5,897 nucleotides of DNA from JABDOU01 sp041609995 (GCA_041609995.1 JBFIPU010000125.1:1-5897), one strand, 5' to 3'. Counted from the stretch's first letter, positions 1 to 5,759 are shown. The notes: generated by a model from the sequence alone, not told the origin. Numbers and translations are program-made.

Positions 1-1430
1 CCGCTTTCGAGGTCGACGTCGATCTCCCGGGAGGCGCGAGTGATGGTGATGTATTCGGGAGCAAGGCCGGTGATCGCTCCGTAGCCGACTGTGGCTCGCC
101 ACAGTTCAGCGCCGCTGGTCGGATCGAGCCGGATCAGGTTGCCGTCGATCGTCATGATGAACAGCAAGTCGCGTTCGGAATCGGCGACGATGAGCTCGGC
201 GGACGTGTAGACCGGCGAAGAGCTGCCGAGTGGTGCGCTCCACAGCCGCTCACCGGTGCCGAGATCGAAGGCGTGAATACTGGCCGTCGCTGCAGTCTCG
301 GGCACATCGAGCATGACCACGGCATCTCCAACGATGACCGGCGACGTGTACTGCCAGTCGGTGCCCGGAAGGCCGAAACCGGTCCACACGACCGACCCGT
401 TGGCCGGTTCGATTGCCAACAGTTCGGGGGGCCGCTGGTCTCCTTCGGTCTCGTATGCGAGAGCCGCCAGCCACTCGCCACGGGGCAAGGCACGCATCTG
501 TGTCACGCTTGCCTCGCCCACGTCAATGGTCCACGCCGTACCGCCATCCACGGCCCGAAGGCCGACCAACTGTCCTGTTCCGGCCGAGGCCAGCACTACC
601 TGCTCCGGTGAGACAGGAGTGGTCATGCCATACAGGAAGCTCGCCGCCCCGATGTTCGTAGACCAGATTGGTACGAGCGTTTCCGGATTGAGGGCCATCA
701 CCTGGCCGTCCAGGTGGCCGTTGCTGACGACGATGGCGGCACCGGTCGACAGCGGCCCGAACTGTTCGAAGCAGCATTGCGTCTTCTCAACACCCGCGCT
801 TGCCAAGCTTTCCTCATATCGGCTTCCGTATGCGATCGGGATGACGTGCAACATCTCCGTCTCGCCGACGTCGAAGGGGTCGGACATCTCGAACACCATC
901 ACCAAGAACTGGTCGGGGCGGCACAGGATCACCTGCTCCGAATCGACATCGATCACGAGGGAGCCCGAGGCGTTGATGCGATCCGCATCTTCTCCCGCGC
1001 AGAAGTCGAAGCGAAGATAGGCGTCGAACCCCGGTCCCTCTAGTGACGCGACCGCACCCGGCCCTTCACTCTCGGTTATCCGGAGTCCACGAGCCCGGGT
1101 GGCGGGCAGCTGGAGCATGAAACGCGAACCGGTCGAGAGGGTCAGATCGGCGATGGCGATATCACCGGGCGGGAGCAGGGACACCTCTACCCGCCTCGGG
1201 ACCCCGTATTCGGGCTCACCGGGCCCTCCGGGCCGGGTTGGCTCGCTCACAGCCGTCGAAGTTGTCGAGGTGGTGGTGGCGGGGGCTGGTGGCGGTAACG
1301 GGTCGCCCTGGTTGAACCAGGCCAGGGCGCCGAGGACGATCACGGCCGCACCGGCGAGAAAGCCGGCCCCCACCAAACGGCGCGTTCGCTCGTCGCCGTC
1401 AGGAGTCTGCTCGGGTGGCGTCCGAACCAT
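1..1430 (-). CDS. Membrane-anchored PQQ-type beta-propeller protein (C-terminus beyond the left edge)
   Basis: 476 codons are visible, open from the ATG at 1430 to the left edge with no stop. An in-frame TAA lies 12 bases upstream of this ATG, so the start is fixed. Layout: a short charged cytoplasmic N-terminus (residues 1-18), one hydrophobic segment (about 19-39, GAGFLAGAAVIVLGALAWF), a Pro/Thr/Ser/Gly-rich linker (about 43-77), a beta-rich region of unknown family (about 78-225, with Cys144, Cys170 and Cys219-Cys220), then propeller blades. At least five repeats of the form G-x-L/V-x-x-L/F-D/N-x-x-x-G-x-x-x-W are seen near residues 242, 286, 335, 384 and 430, about 45 residues apart. This fits a PQQ-like/pyrrolo-quinoline quinone repeat fold facing outside the membrane, as in BamB-like or surface scaffold proteins. 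No enzymatic residues are recognised and bound PQQ is not implied. It follows the SRPBCC gene by 39 bp on the same strand and may be cotranscribed with it. Confidence 0.8.
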   Translation of the reverse strand, partial: MVRTPPEQTPDGDERTRRLVGAGFLAGAAVIVLGALAWFNQGDPLPPPAPATTTSTTSTAVSEPTRPGGPGEPEYGVPRRVEVSLLPPGDIAIADLTLSTGSRFMLQLPATRARGLRITESEGPGAVASLEGPGFDAYLRFDFCAGEDADRINASGSLVIDVDSEQVILCRPDQFLVMVFEMSDPFDVGETEMLHVIPIAYGSRYEESLASAGVEKTQCCFEQFGPLSTGAAIVVSNGHLDGQVMALNPETLVPIWSTNIGAASFLYGMTTPVSPEQVVLASAGTGQLVGLRAVDGGTAWTIDVGEASVTQMRALPRGEWLAALAYETEGDQRPPELLAIEPANGSVVWTGFGLPGTDWQYTSPVIVGDAVVMLDVPETAATASIHAFDLGTGERLWSAPLGSSSPVYTSAELIVADSERDLLFIMTIDGNLIRLDPTSGAELWRATVGYGAITGLAPEYITITRASREIDVDLES

Positions 1431-1436
1431 CGCGCG

Positions 1437-1442
1437 AAGTTA
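1437..1442 (-). promoter_or_regulatory. Possible -10 box for a leaderless start of the beta-propeller gene
   Basis: TAACTT on the minus strand matches the actinobacterial TANNNT pattern. It lies at -12 to -7 if transcription begins at the A of the ATG at 1430. No Shine-Dalgarno sequence is seen before that ATG. The box also contains the in-frame TAA that closes the frame upstream. No convincing -35 is seen, so this is a positional inference. Read-through from the upstream SRPBCC gene is equally possible. Confidence 0.3.
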
Positions 1443-1469
1443 CCAAGAACCGCCGGATAGCGAACACGC

Positions 1470-1907
1470 TCAACCGGCTTCGACCGATGCTTTGAGCCGG
1501 GCGAGATTGCGTTTCCATATCGCAGTCAGGATCGGTTTGGCGAAGGCGGCTCCGACCGGGCCGCCCAGCCACCACGGGAAGAAGATCTTCTCCTGCCAGG
1601 TGAACAACGTCACATCTGGGGCCATCCGGTCGATGAGGAACTTGCCTTCCCCGGTGAAGAGCCCCGTATGGCGGACCCCGATCAGGTTGGGCGGTACCCA
1701 GTCGACGACCTTGATCACGTCGGTGGTGGTGAAGGGCCCGACGCGGGTCAACACGTTCATCACGACGCCCGGGCCCGACCGTTGTTCGCCTTCGAACTCG
1801 ATACGCTCGGCATCTGCCATCCAGTTGACGTGGTCTTCCAGATCGGACAGCTTCGCCCACGCAGCATCGACGGACAGGGGGAGGCGGACGGAAACGCTGA
1901 CTTGCAT
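1470..1907 (-). CDS. SRPBCC-fold (polyketide cyclase/CoxG-like) small protein
   Basis: 145 residues, a typical length for a single START/SRPBCC domain. The order of elements fits the fold: an N-terminal strand and helix (residues 1-30, SVSVRLPLSVDAAWAKLSDL, then W29), alternating strands (about 35-110), and a long C-terminal helix ending in a basic LARLKASVEAG tail (about 118-145). The GEGKFLIDRM and VTLFTWQEKI stretches are the usual paired strands lining the hydrophobic cavity. Family members bind lipids, polyketides or other hydrophobic ligands, and many have no known substrate; none can be inferred here. No signal peptide or membrane segment is seen, so it should be cytoplasmic. The ATG at 1907 has no Shine-Dalgarno sequence but has a GATAAT placed for leaderless transcription. 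It lies 39 bp upstream of the beta-propeller gene and diverges from the flavin reductase-like gene. Confidence 0.8.
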   Translation of the reverse strand: MQVSVSVRLPLSVDAAWAKLSDLEDHVNWMADAERIEFEGEQRSGPGVVMNVLTRVGPFTTTDVIKVVDWVPPNLIGVRHTGLFTGEGKFLIDRMAPDVTLFTWQEKIFFPWWLGGPVGAAFAKPILTAIWKRNLARLKASVEAG

Positions 1908-1913
1908 CCGCTC

Positions 1914-1919
1914 ATTATC
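1914..1919 (-). promoter_or_regulatory. Probable -10 box of the SRPBCC gene (leaderless)
   Basis: GATAAT on the minus strand differs from TATAAT at one base. It sits so that a start site seven bases after its last base falls exactly on the A of the ATG at 1907. The lack of any Shine-Dalgarno sequence agrees with a leaderless mRNA. It overlaps, by four bases, a TATCGT box on the other strand that serves the divergent gene. No clear -35 element is seen. Confidence 0.4.
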
Positions 1920-1921
1920 GT
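1916..1921 (+). promoter_or_regulatory. Possible -10 box of the flavin reductase-like gene
   Basis: TATCGT fits TANNNT and would place the transcription start at 1928, one base before the proposed GTG start at 1929. It overlaps the GATAAT of the opposite strand. With only 21 bp between the two start codons, each promoter's upstream region must lie inside the other gene. This is based on position and consensus only. Confidence 0.3.
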
Positions 1922-1928
1922 CTTCCCG

Positions 1929-2465
1929 GTGATCAACCCAGATCTCAAGCGGGCGCTCGGCCAGATGACGTACAACGCCAATGTGGTGGCCTGTCGCCGC
2001 GGCGAGATGGTGCGGGCCTACACCTCGACCTGGGCCTATCAGGTCTCCTTCGAAGAACCGATCATTGCCATCAGCATCTCACCCAAGCACGACACGTTTC
2101 CCCTGATCGACGAGGCAGGCTGGTTCACGGTCTCCCTGCTGGCGGGCGACCAGATCGAGCCGGCCCAGTACTTCTCATATCCCGGCCACCGGTTCAAGTA
2201 CGTGGGGGACTATCTGGAGGACGTCGACGGTCTGCCGGTCGTCCGCGACTGTGTGGCCTGGATGTACTGCGAGGTGTTCGACCGCAAATTGGTGAAAGAC
2301 CACCAGCTGCTGTTCGCCGAGGTGACCCGGGTGGGGGAGGGTCGCCTCAAGGAGCCGGCCCTGACGTACTCATCTCGCAAAGGGTGGCGGATTGCCGACA
2401 CGCCCGCTCGCAAGCCGGGGGAGTCGGTGCGGGACAAGCTGTTGCGGATGGTCGAGGAGGCCTAG
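1929..2465 (+). CDS. Flavin reductase-like (FMN-binding split barrel) protein
   Basis: 178 residues from the GTG at 1929, a normal length for the flavin reductase/FMN-binding split-barrel family. The opening (NPDLKRALGQMTYNANVVAC) matches the N-terminal helix and first strand usual in this family. Then come the core stretches TSTWAYQVSFEEPIIAISIS (residues 32-51), where FMN binding is expected, WFTVSLLAGDQ (65-75), and the late DHQLLFAEVTRV strand (124-135). A C-terminal Lys/Arg-rich helix closes the protein. Members reduce free FMN/FAD with NAD(P)H or bind flavin as partners of monooxygenases, and the substrate cannot be told here. The frame stays open well upstream (an ATG occurs at 1668), but that extension lies antisense to the SRPBCC gene and does not look like protein of this family. 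A TTG at 1902 and an ATG at 1965 are weaker start choices. No Shine-Dalgarno sequence is seen. Its stop shares the CTAG at 2462-2465 with the convergent peptidase gene. Confidence 0.8.
   Translation: MINPDLKRALGQMTYNANVVACRRGEMVRAYTSTWAYQVSFEEPIIAISISPKHDTFPLIDEAGWFTVSLLAGDQIEPAQYFSYPGHRFKYVGDYLEDVDGLPVVRDCVAWMYCEVFDRKLVKDHQLLFAEVTRVGEGRLKEPALTYSSRKGWRIADTPARKPGESVRDKLLRMVEEA
2462..2465. other. Shared CTAG: overlapping stop codons of convergent genes
   Basis: The palindrome CTAG holds TAG on the plus strand (2463-2465, end of the flavin reductase-like gene) and TAG on the minus strand (2464-2462, end of the M48 gene). The two coding regions overlap tail to tail by four bases. No terminator hairpin is apparent around the junction, so transcripts from each side probably run some way into the other gene. 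Confidence 0.9.
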
Positions 2466-3436
2466 TCGGGGTCTTTACCCATCGTCTGCTGCCAGGCCTC
2501 CATGAAGCTCGTCAGCGCCTTGTTCACGTACTTCTCGGTGTTCTCGAAGATATCGACCGCTTTGCCGGAGTAGAGGGAACCGGCGTCGGAGAGATCGGCC
2601 AGGTAGCTCTGGGGCGGAGCTTCGCCCTTCCTTGGGTATTCGCCACGGAGAATCTCGTCATAGATGCCCTCGTCTACCCAGTTGCGCAGCTCGGCCACCC
2701 GCACGACCGCGAAGGGGTGGGTCTGGCCGAGGGTGGCCATGGTCTTGAAGTAGGCGTCCAGGCCGGTGCTGTCGCGGTACTCGTCGGATTGGTCGACGAA
2801 CGCCTGGAGGTTGATGTCGTCCCGGCCACGCATGCCGCCGGCCATGTTGGCGAGCAGACCAAGCGAAGCGTCCATGTCCTGGACGGCCAGCAAGCCGGCG
2901 CGGTCGCATGAGACCTCGGCTTTGCGCGACCACTCGAGCAAGGCCAGCAGAATCGGAAGCATCGCCGATCCGATCAGGGGCGAGCGTGCCTGGAGCAGCT
3001 GGAGGAGGATGTAGAGCATCGTTCGGTAGAGGGCATGGTCGCTCATGATGTGTCCCACCTCGTGGCCGAGCACCGCCTTGATCTCGTCCGGTGAGGAGAT
3101 CTCGATCAATGATGAGTTGAGGATCACGAACGGGTCGTCCATGCCGAATGCGCCGGCGTTGACGATCGGGGTCTGCGATATGAACAGCTCAGGGACATCG
3201 GTGTCGAGGGTGGTGCAGACCTCCTCCAGCATGGCGTGGATGTCGCGATACTGGTTGGGGCCGACCTTGATGGCGCTGGCCTTGAACAGCATCCGGAAGT
3301 TGCGCTCGGCGAACATGCCGACGACCTTGCGCAGCATGGAATCGAATCCGGGGATCTTGCGCAGCGCGTTGAGCGCGGCCCGGTCCGTCGGGTGCTCCCA
3401 GGCAACGGGAGAGATTTGGGGTAGCGAGACAGTCAT
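2462..3436 (-). CDS. M48-family zinc metallopeptidase
   Basis: 324 residues from the ATG at 3436. The zinc signature HEVGH is at residues 125-129 (two His ligands and the catalytic Glu). The third ligand is expected to be Glu174 in the KAEVSCDRAG stretch, which matches the E-x-x-x-D-R-A-G pattern of M48 enzymes. A TH-PFAVVRVAEL motif (239-250) is the usual late family signature. The N-terminal LPQISPVAWEHPTDRAAL resembles actinobacterial members I recall and supports this start. An ATG at 3466 and a TTG at 3469 would add 10 or 11 residues; the ATG at 3466 has a GAGG about ten bases upstream, so it cannot be excluded. No signal peptide is seen. Hydrophobic stretches at about 135-150 and 153-168 may embed in the membrane or pack around the active site. 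M48 enzymes are usually linked to membrane protein quality control; the substrate here is unknown. The gene converges on the flavin reductase-like gene and diverges from the cysteine desulfurase gene. Confidence 0.88.
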   Translation of the reverse strand: MTVSLPQISPVAWEHPTDRAALNALRKIPGFDSMLRKVVGMFAERNFRMLFKASAIKVGPNQYRDIHAMLEEVCTTLDTDVPELFISQTPIVNAGAFGMDDPFVILNSSLIEISSPDEIKAVLGHEVGHIMSDHALYRTMLYILLQLLQARSPLIGSAMLPILLALLEWSRKAEVSCDRAGLLAVQDMDASLGLLANMAGGMRGRDDINLQAFVDQSDEYRDSTGLDAYFKTMATLGQTHPFAVVRVAELRNWVDEGIYDEILRGEYPRKGEAPPQSYLADLSDAGSLYSGKAVDIFENTEKYVNKALTSFMEAWQQTMGKDPD

Positions 3437-3443
3437 GCTGATC

Positions 3444-3455
3444 AGGCTATAGGCT
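3444..3455. promoter_or_regulatory. Divergent promoter region with a central CTATAG
   Basis: Only 32 bp separate the ATGs of the M48 gene (3436, minus) and the cysteine desulfurase gene (3469, plus). The stretch holds the palindrome CTATAG (3447-3452) within AGGCTATAGGCT. On the minus strand TAGCCT (3449-3444) would start transcription at 3437, one base before the ATG. On the plus strand TATAGG or TAGGCT (3448-3455) would start it near 3460-3462, giving a leader of 7-9 bases. A single AT-rich core could therefore serve both directions. No clear -35 elements are seen. This is an inference from position and consensus. Confidence 0.35.
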
Positions 3456-3468
3456 TTTGAGCTCATCA

Positions 3469-4563
3469 ATGCTGTACCTCGATAACGCCGCTACCACACC
3501 GATGCGCCCGGAGGCGGCCGAAGCCATGCGTGATTTCACCGACTTCGGAAACCCCAACGGCCTGCATGCGGTGTCACGCGCCGCCAAGAACGCCATCGAG
3601 GCTGCCCGGGAACGGGCGGCGGAGCTGATCGGCGCCGCCCACCCGAGCGAGATCGTATTCACCGGTGGCGGTACCGAGTCCGACAACCTCGCCATTGTCG
3701 GTTCGGTCCTGGCCGAGCTGGGGAACGTGGTCGTCGGGGCCACCGAGCACAAGGCCGTGTTGGAATCGGCTGCGTTCTGCCTGCGGCTGGGAGCTCAGGT
3801 CGATATCACCCTCGACGTGGCCGCGGCGGTGGACGAGCACACACGGGTTGTGAGCCTGATGCTCGTCAACAACGAGACCGGCCAGGTGCTGCCGGTCGCC
3901 GAAGTAGCCCGCAAGGTCAAGAAGACGAATCCCGATACGCTCGTCCACACGGATGCCGTGCAGGCCCTGTTGTCTGAGGCCGTGAATGTCCATGAGCTGG
4001 GGGTGGACCTGCTGTCGCTGTCAGCCCACAAGTTCGGCGGCCCGAAAGGCGTCGGCCTGCTGTACGTGAAGAACGGTGTCGAGCTGGAACCCGTGCTTCG
4101 TGGGGGAGGCCAGGAGATGGGCCGGCGTTCGGGCACGCAGAATCCGATGGGCATTGCAGGAATGGTGGCCGCCATGGAAGCCACCGTGGCGGGCCGTGCC
4201 GCGTTTCGAAACCGGGTGGGGGCCATCCGTGACTCGTTCGAGCTAGCCGTGTCGGAGCGAATCTCCGGCCTGGCAGTGACGGCTGCCGGATCCCGCACCC
4301 CCCAGCACTCGCACGTTCGGCTCCCCAACACACTTTCCGAGACCACGCTGATTCTGATGGATCAGGCAGGCCTATGTGCGGCCGCGGGCTCCGCGTGCCA
4401 GAGCGGAGCGATCGAGGTCTCCCACGTGCTCGAAGCCATGGGCTGGGGCAAGGAGGCGGCGGGGGAGGCAGTCCGGTTCAGCTTCGGGTGGCAATCGGAG
4501 CCGGGTGACGCATCGACTGCTGCCGCCATCGTGGCCGATGTGTGGGAACGGGCCCGGCTGTGA
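3469..4563 (+). CDS. Cysteine desulfurase (group I, NifS/IscS/YrvO type)
   Basis: 364 residues from the ATG at 3469. A PLP-dependent class V aminotransferase that converts L-cysteine to alanine and holds the sulfur as an enzyme persulfide. The opening MLYLDNAATTPMRPEA is diagnostic. Further motifs: GGGTESDNLAI (67-76), ATEHKAVLES with His94 stacking on PLP, NNETG (134-138), HTDAVQA with Asp162 contacting the pyridine nitrogen, SAHKFGGPKG with the Schiff-base Lys188, and RSGTQN (220-225, where many homologues have GTEN). The persulfide Cys310 lies in GSACQSG, on the long mobile loop typical of group I enzymes. A TTG at 3457 would add four residues; the ATG is preferred because MLYLDN is the usual beginning. 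Only a weak GAG lies upstream. The stop overlaps the mnmA start as GTGA, so this enzyme is most likely MnmA's dedicated sulfur donor, like Bacillus YrvO, though it might also serve Fe-S assembly. Confidence 0.93.
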   Translation: MLYLDNAATTPMRPEAAEAMRDFTDFGNPNGLHAVSRAAKNAIEAARERAAELIGAAHPSEIVFTGGGTESDNLAIVGSVLAELGNVVVGATEHKAVLESAAFCLRLGAQVDITLDVAAAVDEHTRVVSLMLVNNETGQVLPVAEVARKVKKTNPDTLVHTDAVQALLSEAVNVHELGVDLLSLSAHKFGGPKGVGLLYVKNGVELEPVLRGGGQEMGRRSGTQNPMGIAGMVAAMEATVAGRAAFRNRVGAIRDSFELAVSERISGLAVTAAGSRTPQHSHVRLPNTLSETTLILMDQAGLCAAAGSACQSGAIEVSHVLEAMGWGKEAAGEAVRFSFGWQSEPGDASTAAAIVADVWERARL

Positions 4564-5669
4564 ACGGCTTGGTGCCCGAGCAAGGCAAGGCTCTGGCGCC
4601 CGGGCAGGGCAAAGCCCTGGTCGCAATGTCGGGCGGCGTGGACTCGTCGGTTGCCGCCGCCCTCATGCTGGAACAGGGTTGGGAGGTCATCGGGGTGACC
4701 TTGAAGCAGTGGCAGAACCCGGACGGATCACTGCCGACAGCCGGGTGCTGCACCGTGGGCGACGCCGAAGACGCCCGCCGGGTCGCCGCCCAACTGGGCG
4801 TCGACTACTACGTCCTCGACTACGTCGACGAATTCCGTCAGGCCGTGGTCGAACCGTGGGGTCAGGCCTACCTCGCCGGCCTCACACCCAATCCCTGTGT
4901 CGAGTGCAACCGCGCCGTGCGGTTCGACGCCTTGCTCGATCGCATGGAGATGCTTGGTTGCGATGTGCTGGTGACCGGCCATCACGCCCGCGTGGTTCGT
5001 GACGAAACCGGCTACCACCTGCTCAGAGGCCGCGACCCGGAAAAGGACCAGTCGTACGTGCTGCACATGCTGGGGCAGAATCAGCTGGCGAGGGTGAAAC
5101 TGCCCATCGGTGAGATGACGAAGGCCGATGTGCGTGCCGAGGCCGCGGCGCTGGGCCTGCGGACCGCCGGCAAGGCCGAGAGCATGGAGATCTGCTTCGT
5201 CGGCAAGGGAAACTACCGCGACTTTCTGCAACAGCATTTCCCCGAGGCCCGCCGGCCCGGCGCCATCGTCAACACGGCCGGGGAGAAGCTAGGTGAGCAC
5301 GACGGTACGGCCCGATTCACCATCGGGCAGCGCCGGGGCACGGGAGTCGCCATGGGCGAACGGGCATATGTGGTCGATATCCAACCGGCGACGTCCACGG
5401 TCGTGCTGGGCCGCAAGGAGGATCTATTGGCCGGCGCCTGCGAAATCGATCAGGTGACGTTCGTGGCCGGTCATCCGCCGGCTCGAGCCGACGTCGAGGT
5501 CAAGATCCGGTACCGATCAAAACCGGTGCCGGCCACCATCGCCGGGGACGGCGCGGAGTGGCTGGTCAGATTTTCCGAACCTCAGGCGGCGGTGGCTCCG
5601 GGACAGGTGGCGGTCTTCTATGACGGTAACGAGGTGCTGGGTGGAGGCGTGATTCGTCGCGCTGAATGA
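4560..5669 (+). CDS. mnmA: tRNA-specific 2-thiouridylase MnmA
   Basis: 369 residues from the GTG at 4560, a normal length. It adenylates and thiolates U34 of tRNAs for Lys, Glu and Gln. An N-terminal PP-loop ATP pyrophosphatase domain carries SGGVDSS (24-30). Next come the CCTVGDAEDAR stretch (63-73), TPNPCVECNRAVRF (109-122) and TGHHAR (139-144), then KDQSYVLHML (162-171). The late cysteine is Cys212 in ESMEICFVG. Cys116 and Cys212 correspond to Escherichia coli Cys102 and Cys199, and Cys113 takes the place of its Asp99. The central TIGQRRG (254-260) and the C-terminal beta-barrel (about 280-369, ending GGGVIRRAE) complete the family. The GTG overlaps the upstream stop as GTGA, suggesting translational coupling; Shine-Dalgarno support is poor. 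A GTG at 4542 is possible, while the ATG at 4626 would remove the strand before the PP-loop and is unlikely. The N-terminus contains an eight-residue tandem repeat. Confidence 0.95.
   Translation: MNGLVPEQGKALAPGQGKALVAMSGGVDSSVAAALMLEQGWEVIGVTLKQWQNPDGSLPTAGCCTVGDAEDARRVAAQLGVDYYVLDYVDEFRQAVVEPWGQAYLAGLTPNPCVECNRAVRFDALLDRMEMLGCDVLVTGHHARVVRDETGYHLLRGRDPEKDQSYVLHMLGQNQLARVKLPIGEMTKADVRAEAAALGLRTAGKAESMEICFVGKGNYRDFLQQHFPEARRPGAIVNTAGEKLGEHDGTARFTIGQRRGTGVAMGERAYVVDIQPATSTVVLGRKEDLLAGACEIDQVTFVAGHPPARADVEVKIRYRSKPVPATIAGDGAEWLVRFSEPQAAVAPGQVAVFYDGNEVLGGGVIRRAE
4572..4619 (+). repeat. 24-bp imperfect tandem duplication within the mnmA 5' end
   Basis: Two adjacent 24-base units (4572-4595 and 4596-4619) match at 19 of 24 positions and encode VPEQGKAL followed by APGQGKAL, directly before the strand leading into the PP-loop. 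The second unit also contains CAGGGC-AAA-GCCCTG (4605-4619), a perfect 6-bp stem with a 3-base loop. Four of the five mismatches are silent or conservative in effect on the shared PxQGKAL core. The repeat sits inside the proposed coding region, so it lengthens the N-terminal tail by eight residues. Confidence 0.75.
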
Positions 5670-5707
5670 CGGCTCTCGAGCCTCGCCCGCCGATGCGTCA
5701 TGGGCCT

Positions 5708-5742
5708 CAGAAACCGGTGGGGCGGGACCCCGCCGGTTTCTG
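5708..5742. terminator. Strong hairpin between convergent genes, likely bidirectional terminator
   Basis: CAGAAACCGG (5708-5717) pairs perfectly with CCGGTTTCTG (5733-5742). The stem continues inward through a T-G wobble and GGGG/CCCC, giving 15 paired positions and a 5-base loop (CGGGA). It begins 38 bp after the mnmA stop and lies 17 bp past the stop of the minus-strand gene on the right, so it can serve both. There is no T-run on either side, so it would be an L-shaped, U-tract-free terminator of the kind often reported in actinobacteria. The rest of 5670-5759 shows nothing else of note. Confidence 0.7.
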
Positions 5743-5759
5743 GCGATCGAGGTTGGCAG

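Noticed and set aside
313..1020. Long plus-strand open frame of 235 codons
   Set aside because: It lies antisense to the beta-propeller gene, has no recognisable domain, and its composition is that of a GC-rich shadow frame. The minus-strand reading gives clear repeated blades and a membrane anchor.
1219..1237. GC-rich inverted stretch resembling a terminator
   Set aside because: It encodes the Gly/Pro part of the linker in the propeller protein and sits inside a continuous reading frame, so codon composition explains it.
1668..1928. Upstream ATG extension of the flavin reductase-like protein
   Set aside because: The extra 87 residues read antisense to the SRPBCC gene and do not resemble the family, whose N-terminal helix begins at NPDLKRAL. 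The GTG at 1929 is the better start.
1099..1932. Plus-strand open frame of 277 codons
   Set aside because: It covers both the N-terminus of the propeller gene and the whole SRPBCC gene in antisense. The translation is low-complexity Ser/Arg/Pro with no domain, as expected for a shadow.
3457..3469. TTG start at 3457 (plus) for the cysteine desulfurase and ATG 3466/TTG 3469 (minus) for the peptidase
   Set aside because: Each would add a few residues not typical of its family and make the two divergent genes nearly abut or overlap. The ATG at 3466 has a fair GAGG, so it remains a minor alternative.
4542..4559. GTG at 4542 as mnmA start
   Set aside because: It would add six residues (MGTGPA) and overlap the upstream gene by 22 bases. 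The GTGA overlap at 4560 is the common coupled arrangement.
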